DNA of 64,000 bases, from the NCBI RefSeq assembly GCF_041080625.1, contig NZ_CP163518.1, positions 8,797,501-8,861,500 of the forward strand, read 5' to 3'. Each line of letters begins with the position of its first letter. The stretch's first letter is position 1. A program made the translations under genes and the position numbers. The notes under the pieces are model-generated. The model ran no database searches. It was not told the DNA's origin and worked only from the letters and a program-made list of their open reading frames with translations. This document shows, piece by piece, positions 60,505-64,000 of the stretch. This stretch comes from Streptomyces sp. CG1. Lineage in GTDB: Bacteria; Actinomycetota; Actinomycetes; Streptomycetales; Streptomycetaceae.

Positions 60505-60900
60505 GTCTGACCCGCCTCGTCAAGTGTCATGCCCCCCAGCTGCTCGACGTGGTGGGGATCGGTCCGGACACGGCCGTCGCTTTGCTGATCACGGTGGGGG
60601 ACAACCCGGAACGCCTGGACAGTGAGGCGTCCTTCGCTGCGCTGTGCGGGGTCAGTCCTGTCGAGCGTTCCTCGGGACGCCGGCAGTTCCGTCGCCTCAA
60701 CCGTGGTGGCGACCGCCAGGCAAATGCCGCGCTCCATCGCATCGTGTTCACCCGTCTGCGGGGCGACCCGCGCACCCAGGACTGCTACGAGCGCCGCATC
60801 AAGGAGGGCAAGACCCGATGCGAAATCGTCCGATGCCTCAAGCGCTATGGGGCCCGGGTGGTCTTCCACCTGGTCAGACAGCTACAGCCAGGAGACGCCC
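60505..60900 (+). pseudogene. C-terminal fragment of an IS110 transposase
   Basis: The plus strand gives LLDVVGIGPDTAVALLITVG, DSEASFAALCGVSPVERSSG, FRRLNRGGDRQANAALHRIV and ERRIKEGKTRCEIVRCLKRY. This is the Tnp20 half of an element closely related to IS110 copy 2. The DEDD half and left end are missing. Confidence 0.85.
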
Positions 60901-60909
60901 TTGAACGAG

Positions 60910-60951
60910 CACTGGTGGGCCGCACGCTGTTCTGTGTGCGGCCCACCAGTG
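60910..60951. terminator. Strong hairpin terminator
   Basis: A perfect 16-base stem CACTGGTGGGCCGCAC / GTGCGGCCCACCAGTG with a 10-base loop lies 23 bases beyond the stop of the minus-strand phosphatase gene. It probably ends that transcript. Confidence 0.8.
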
Positions 60952-60974
60952 CCGGGGCCATAGGTTGCCGAGGG

Positions 60975-62639
60975 TCAGCGGACCGGCAGGACCTGGGTGT
61001 GGTCCTTCTGGACGGCCTGCAGGTTGTGGGGGTCCAGGCCCAGGAGGGACAGGATCGTCGGGGCGATCTGGGTGGTCGCGACCTGAGCGGACTTGGTCAC
61101 GCCTGCGGGGGTGCCTGCGCCGGAGATGACGAGCGGGACGTTCAGGTCGTCAGCGTGGGCGCCGCCGTGCTCGGCGATCTTCTTGGTGCCGCCCGTGTAG
61201 ACCACGCCGTACTTGGCGATGCCGAACAGGTCCGGGACCCGGGCGTCACCGGGCTTGACGCCGAAGTACGCGGCCGCCTCCTTGCCCGCGTAGACCCTGC
61301 CGAGCCCGCCGTTCGTGAAGGACTTGGTGGGCTTGCCGTTGATGTCGGTGCCCTTGCCGCTCTGTGACAACAGGTACTGCTTGGCGAACGAGGTGGCCTC
61401 GGCGGAGCGGTCGTTCAGCCACAGCAGCATGCCGTCGTCGTCCACGGAGTGCGCGACGAGGTCGCCGGCGCCCGGGTGCTTCTTCTTCCAGGCGGCGTTG
61501 AGCCCGTCGAGCAGCGGACCGTCGTCGATGCGGGTCAGGGCGTTGGGGTCGGTGGGCGACTGGCCGTGCTTGGCGGACAGGATGATGTCCGTGCTGGAGG
61601 CCAGGCCCTTGGCCTGGATCTCCTTGACCATCGCGCCGACTTCGGTGTTGACGTAGTCGAGGTTCTTCTGCAGCAGGGGGCCGGGGACGCCCTTGGAGGC
61701 GTAGCCGCCCTTGAGGCCCTCGGAGGAGGGCAGCTTCTGCGCGGTGGAGACCGACTGGAAGTTCATGCCGAAGACCGCAGGGGTGCCGACCTTCTGGCTG
61801 CCGCTGTGGTCGTAGCCGTCGATCTCGTTGAGGACGGCCTTGACCTTGTAGCCGTCGTACTGCTCGGTCGCCTTGTTGTCGGTGGTCCAGTCGTTCCCGG
61901 CCGGGTAGCCGCCTGCGTCGCTGTTGATCTCCGGGGAGAACTGGTCCTGGATGCCCGTGCCCGAGGGGCCGTTGAGGATGTCGTAGGCGATGTGCTTGTC
62001 CGACCAGGCGGTGCGCAGGCCGGCCTTGCGGGCCACGTTGAAGACGGTGTTCACCTGCAGGTACGAGTGCGGGTAGACCGGCTTGCAGGTTGTGGGGTCG
62101 ACGGGCAGCTTGCTCGGGTCGAGCAGGCTCTGCGGCCGGCCAGTCATCTGCAGGATGCTGCCGGGCAGGTTCTTCAGGCCCTGGCCGGCATCGAGGGAAG
62201 CCTTGTTCTTGTCCATGTCCTCGGTCATGTCCACCTCGACGCCGGGCTTGACGCCCTTACAGTTCGTGGTGCCTGCCGGGAGCAAGGCGTGGTTGTACAC
62301 GTCGTCGTAGTAGATGCCGGTCGTACCCGGGCCACCGCCGGTGACCTGGGCGGTCATGCCGGGGAAGGAGTCCGAGGGGTTGGTGGTGTGCGCGTTGGTG
62401 TAGTGCACGCCGCCGTTCACCAGCCGGGCCAGCGCGGAGCCGGGGTGGCGGGCGATGTACCAGGCCAGATCCGACTGGTGCAGACCGTCGACGGACAGCA
62501 GGAGGACGTGCTTGGCGGCTGCGGGCTTCTGCGGCGCGGCGGAGGGGCCGGTGAGCTCCGACGCCGCGGCGAGCGAGCCTCCGGCGAGGGTCGCGGCGAC
62601 ACCGAGGGCGGCGGCCAGTCGTATGGATCGGCGGGTCAC
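60975..62639 (-). CDS. Secreted type I phosphodiesterase / alkaline phosphatase superfamily protein
   Basis: A 554-residue exported protein; signal peptide RLAAALGVAATLAGGSLAAA. Metal and active-site blocks: LLLSVDGLHQSDLAW (Asp), TTNPSDSFPGMTAQV (Ser/Thr nucleophile region), TAWSDKHIAYDIL, IILSAKHGQSPTD and KIAEHGGAHADDLNVPLVIS (Asp/His ligands). It belongs to the nucleotide pyrophosphatase/phosphodiesterase branch and would release phosphate or act on nucleotides or phosphonates outside the cell. It is single, with a strong terminator. Repeats upstream could be PhoP sites. Confidence 0.85.
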   Translation of the reverse strand: MTRRSIRLAAALGVAATLAGGSLAAASELTGPSAAPQKPAAAKHVLLLSVDGLHQSDLAWYIARHPGSALARLVNGGVHYTNAHTTNPSDSFPGMTAQVTGGGPGTTGIYYDDVYNHALLPAGTTNCKGVKPGVEVDMTEDMDKNKASLDAGQGLKNLPGSILQMTGRPQSLLDPSKLPVDPTTCKPVYPHSYLQVNTVFNVARKAGLRTAWSDKHIAYDILNGPSGTGIQDQFSPEINSDAGGYPAGNDWTTDNKATEQYDGYKVKAVLNEIDGYDHSGSQKVGTPAVFGMNFQSVSTAQKLPSSEGLKGGYASKGVPGPLLQKNLDYVNTEVGAMVKEIQAKGLASSTDIILSAKHGQSPTDPNALTRIDDGPLLDGLNAAWKKKHPGAGDLVAHSVDDDGMLLWLNDRSAEATSFAKQYLLSQSGKGTDINGKPTKSFTNGGLGRVYAGKEAAAYFGVKPGDARVPDLFGIAKYGVVYTGGTKKIAEHGGAHADDLNVPLVISGAGTPAGVTKSAQVATTQIAPTILSLLGLDPHNLQAVQKDHTQVLPVR

Positions 62640-62845
62640 AACTAACTCCAGTTGCTACTGATGACGCGGGCAGCGATGCGGGATATGGGTAATCGACAGT
62701 CCTGTCCCGACGACGGCCGGAATCTGAACATTTGACAAACCCGCCGTGTTTGCCCCTCCGCGTAAGACCGTGGGCCCGTGACGCCGGAGCGATGGAAGTG
62801 AAGCAGGCGCTGGCCTGGACCAGCCTGCACGAGGCGTCGGCCGAA

Positions 62846-62881
62846 GACGTTGAGAAGAGGTTGAGAAGTCGTTGAGCGGGG
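62846..62881. promoter_or_regulatory. Three 11-base direct repeats, possible PhoP site
   Basis: GTTGAG recurs at 62849, 62860 and 62871, an exact 11-base period; on the minus strand the units read CTCAACNNCTT. Spacing matches Streptomyces PHO-box direct repeats, but the unit differs from GTTCACC. It lies about 210 bases upstream of the phosphatase gene. Confidence 0.35.
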
Positions 62882-63113
62882 CGGACGGCGACCCTGTCAG
62901 CGCAGGCGCAACGGTGCCGTCGGCAGGCTCGGGCGGCGAAGAGGGGCCGCACGCCGAGGAGCTCGGGCTCGGGCGATCACCTTCCTCGCCGAGCCCGCCG
63001 CTGTTCGATTCTCGCTGGTGACGGCAGGGCCTCCTTCTTCGAACTGGAGGTCCCGGGGATCAGGCTCAGTGGAACCTTGGTTGGGGCCGAGTCGCTGAGG
63101 CGCGGGTGCACTG

Positions 63114-63508
63114 TCAGGGCGTGAGGGGGATGGCACGGGCCAGGGGTTCGAGGTGGCCGTAGAGGGCGGTGTGCAGGGCGGCGGCCAGTTCGCGGGCCCG
63201 GGCCTCGCTGGCCACGTCGTGCAGCACGAAGTAGACGGGGCCGGCGGAGGAGTCGGGGCGGATCCGCCGGGGGCGGATCAGGCGGAGGACGGCCTCTCGT
63301 ACGGCGTCGTACGCCGATGCATCGATGGTGTGGGGGGACTGAGCACGTCGGCTTTGACCGCCCACCGCGGGCCTTGGCGTTCGACGGCGATGAACACGGC
63401 TCGCTGCTGTTCGGCTGCCCTGCACACGGTGTTGAAGGCGTCCAGACCGGTAGCGTCCGTGATCAGGTCGGCGGGGCAGGGAATCGGCAGCGGCTGCACG
63501 GTGGGCAT
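63114..63508 (-). pseudogene. Small hypothetical gene with one frameshift
   Basis: ATG 63508 opens MPTVQPLPIPCPADLITDAT, then AFNTVCRAAEQQRAVFIAVE and GPRWAVKADVLS. A shift in a run of six C (minus strand, near 63333) is needed to continue as HTIDASAYDAVREAVLRLIR, RIRPDSSAGPVYFVLHDVAS and ARELAAALHTALYG to a stop at 63114. The joined product is about 131 residues and reads as one fold. It could be a true pseudogene or a sequencing slip in the C run. Function unknown. Confidence 0.5.
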
Positions 63509-63738
63509 CCCCCAGGGCGGGAGGCGCTTCCGCGTTGGCGCGGGGCGTGTCCTTGATGGGCACCTCCGGCCGGTGCACCGAAACCGTCACGGCCTGGGCC
63601 AGGTCGGCCGGCCGGGTTCGAAGATCCGTCGCGCGGGCACCCGCCATGACGTGGGCAGAGTCCTTGTCACTGGCGCGACTTTCCCAGTCAACGATGCGGT
63701 AGTTACAGAGCCTGTGCCCGGGCTCGCGTCAGTCAGGC

Positions 63739-64000
63739 TCAGTGATGCACGAAGGGCCTGCTCGCTTCCTCGCCGACCGAGTGGGCGACCCACGGGTCTC
63801 GGGGAGGAAGTCGGAGGCCGCCGGCGCCGGCCTTGCTCGGTTTCGGCGCGACGCACCAGTCCCGTGGAGCCAGCAGGACGCTGAGGGACACCGCTAGGAC
63901 CAGCCAGAGTCGGAGGTCGCCCAGGACCTGCGCGTCGTTGGTCAGCCTAGGGGCGAGGTAGAGCGCGCCGAAGGAGACCAGCGACCAGACGGGCACGGGC
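63739..64000 (-). CDS. Small membrane protein, partial
   Basis: The frame enters from the right edge and shows hydrophobic segments (VWSLVSFGALYLAPRL, LRLWLVLAVSLSVLLAPR) and a polar C-terminus ending at 63739. The N-terminal part may lie outside the window. The family is not recognised, and the long polar tail after the last helix is unusual. Confidence 0.3.
   Translation of the reverse strand, partial: PVPVWSLVSFGALYLAPRLTNDAQVLGDLRLWLVLAVSLSVLLAPRDWCVAPKPSKAGAGGLRLPPRDPWVAHSVGEEASRPFVHH

Noticed and set aside
62786..62875. A 29-codon plus-strand frame MEVKQALAW...
   Set aside because: Too short and without ribosome site or homology I recognise; the periodic GTTGAG repeats fall in it and are reported separately.
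1..64000. CRISPR arrays, tRNA, rRNA, integrase and attachment sites
   Set aside because: No regularly spaced repeats, cloverleaf-like sequences or rRNA blocks were recognised, and no integrase gene is present.

Overview
The window is high-GC actinobacterial DNA and almost certainly comes from a Streptomyces. The gene style supports this: GTG starts, GGAGG-type ribosome sites, strong third-position GC, an AfsA / gamma-butyrolactone receptor pair, an SsgA-like remnant, modular PKS debris and Tat-exported fructan hydrolases. The mosaic of intact genes, broken genes and insertion sequences is typical of a chromosome arm or another accessory region. No rRNA, tRNA, CRISPR array or replication origin was seen.

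Layout. 0-3 kb: end of a small heat-shock protein gene, remnants (DUF2267-like, SsgA-like), a NIPSNAP protein, a secreted protein and about 0.9 kb with no recognisable gene. 3.1-7.9 kb: a self-contained P450 operon (3Fe-4S ferredoxin, ferredoxin reductase, P450, zinc alcohol dehydrogenase) and an HdeD-like membrane protein. 8-10.1 kb: an AveC-like remnant and an IS110 element. 10.2-14.7 kb: a secreted TNT-type NADase with a probable immunity partner, a conserved small protein, and a divergent oxidoreductase/LysR pair. 14.9-17.3 kb: an IS5-type element with a second IS110 element inserted in it. 17.4-21.5 kb: AfsA-like synthase and butyrolactone receptor, a frameshifted epimerase and a sulfotransferase-like protein. 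21.5-24.7 kb: MarR, quinone oxidoreductase, MFS pump and MerR genes.

24.7-46.2 kb is the most interesting part. A long, tightly coupled minus-strand series starts at 42576 with a sedoheptulose-7-phosphate cyclase of the 2-epi-5-epi-valiolone synthase type. It continues with two cupin proteins, a zinc dehydrogenase, an SDR, a duplicated VOC (CetB-like epimerase) protein, two KASIII-like acyltransferases that carry Ser in place of the catalytic Cys, a TMPK-like kinase, a GH3-family acyl-adenylating enzyme, methyltransferases, an FAD enzyme, a class I aminoacyl-tRNA-synthetase-like protein, an unknown protein, a lone LysR ligand-binding domain, hydrolases and an IPP isomerase. Divergently there are an MFS exporter, a membrane acyltransferase and an F420-type LLM oxidoreductase. 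My inference is a C7-cyclitol (carbasugar) pathway giving an acylated, possibly enone-type product, in the chemical neighbourhood of gabosines/COTC. There is no aminotransferase in the window, so it need not be an aminocyclitol.

46.2-51.3 kb is a gene graveyard: an internally deleted modular PKS truncated by an IS110 fragment, then HTH, permease and ISAs1 fragments. 51.5-58.9 kb is a fructan utilisation locus: LacI regulator, cytoplasmic GH32, two ABC permeases, a binding protein, and a divergent secreted GH32 with an operator placed inside its promoter. 59.4-60.9 kb is transposase debris. 61-62.6 kb is a secreted phosphatase-superfamily protein. The end holds a frameshifted small gene and a partial membrane protein.

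A second noteworthy result concerns the two complete IS110 elements. In each non-coding left end I could read a hairpin-closed loop with a left guide identical to the left flank and a right guide complementary to the right flank. The geometry is the same in both elements and is what a bridge RNA target-binding loop should look like.
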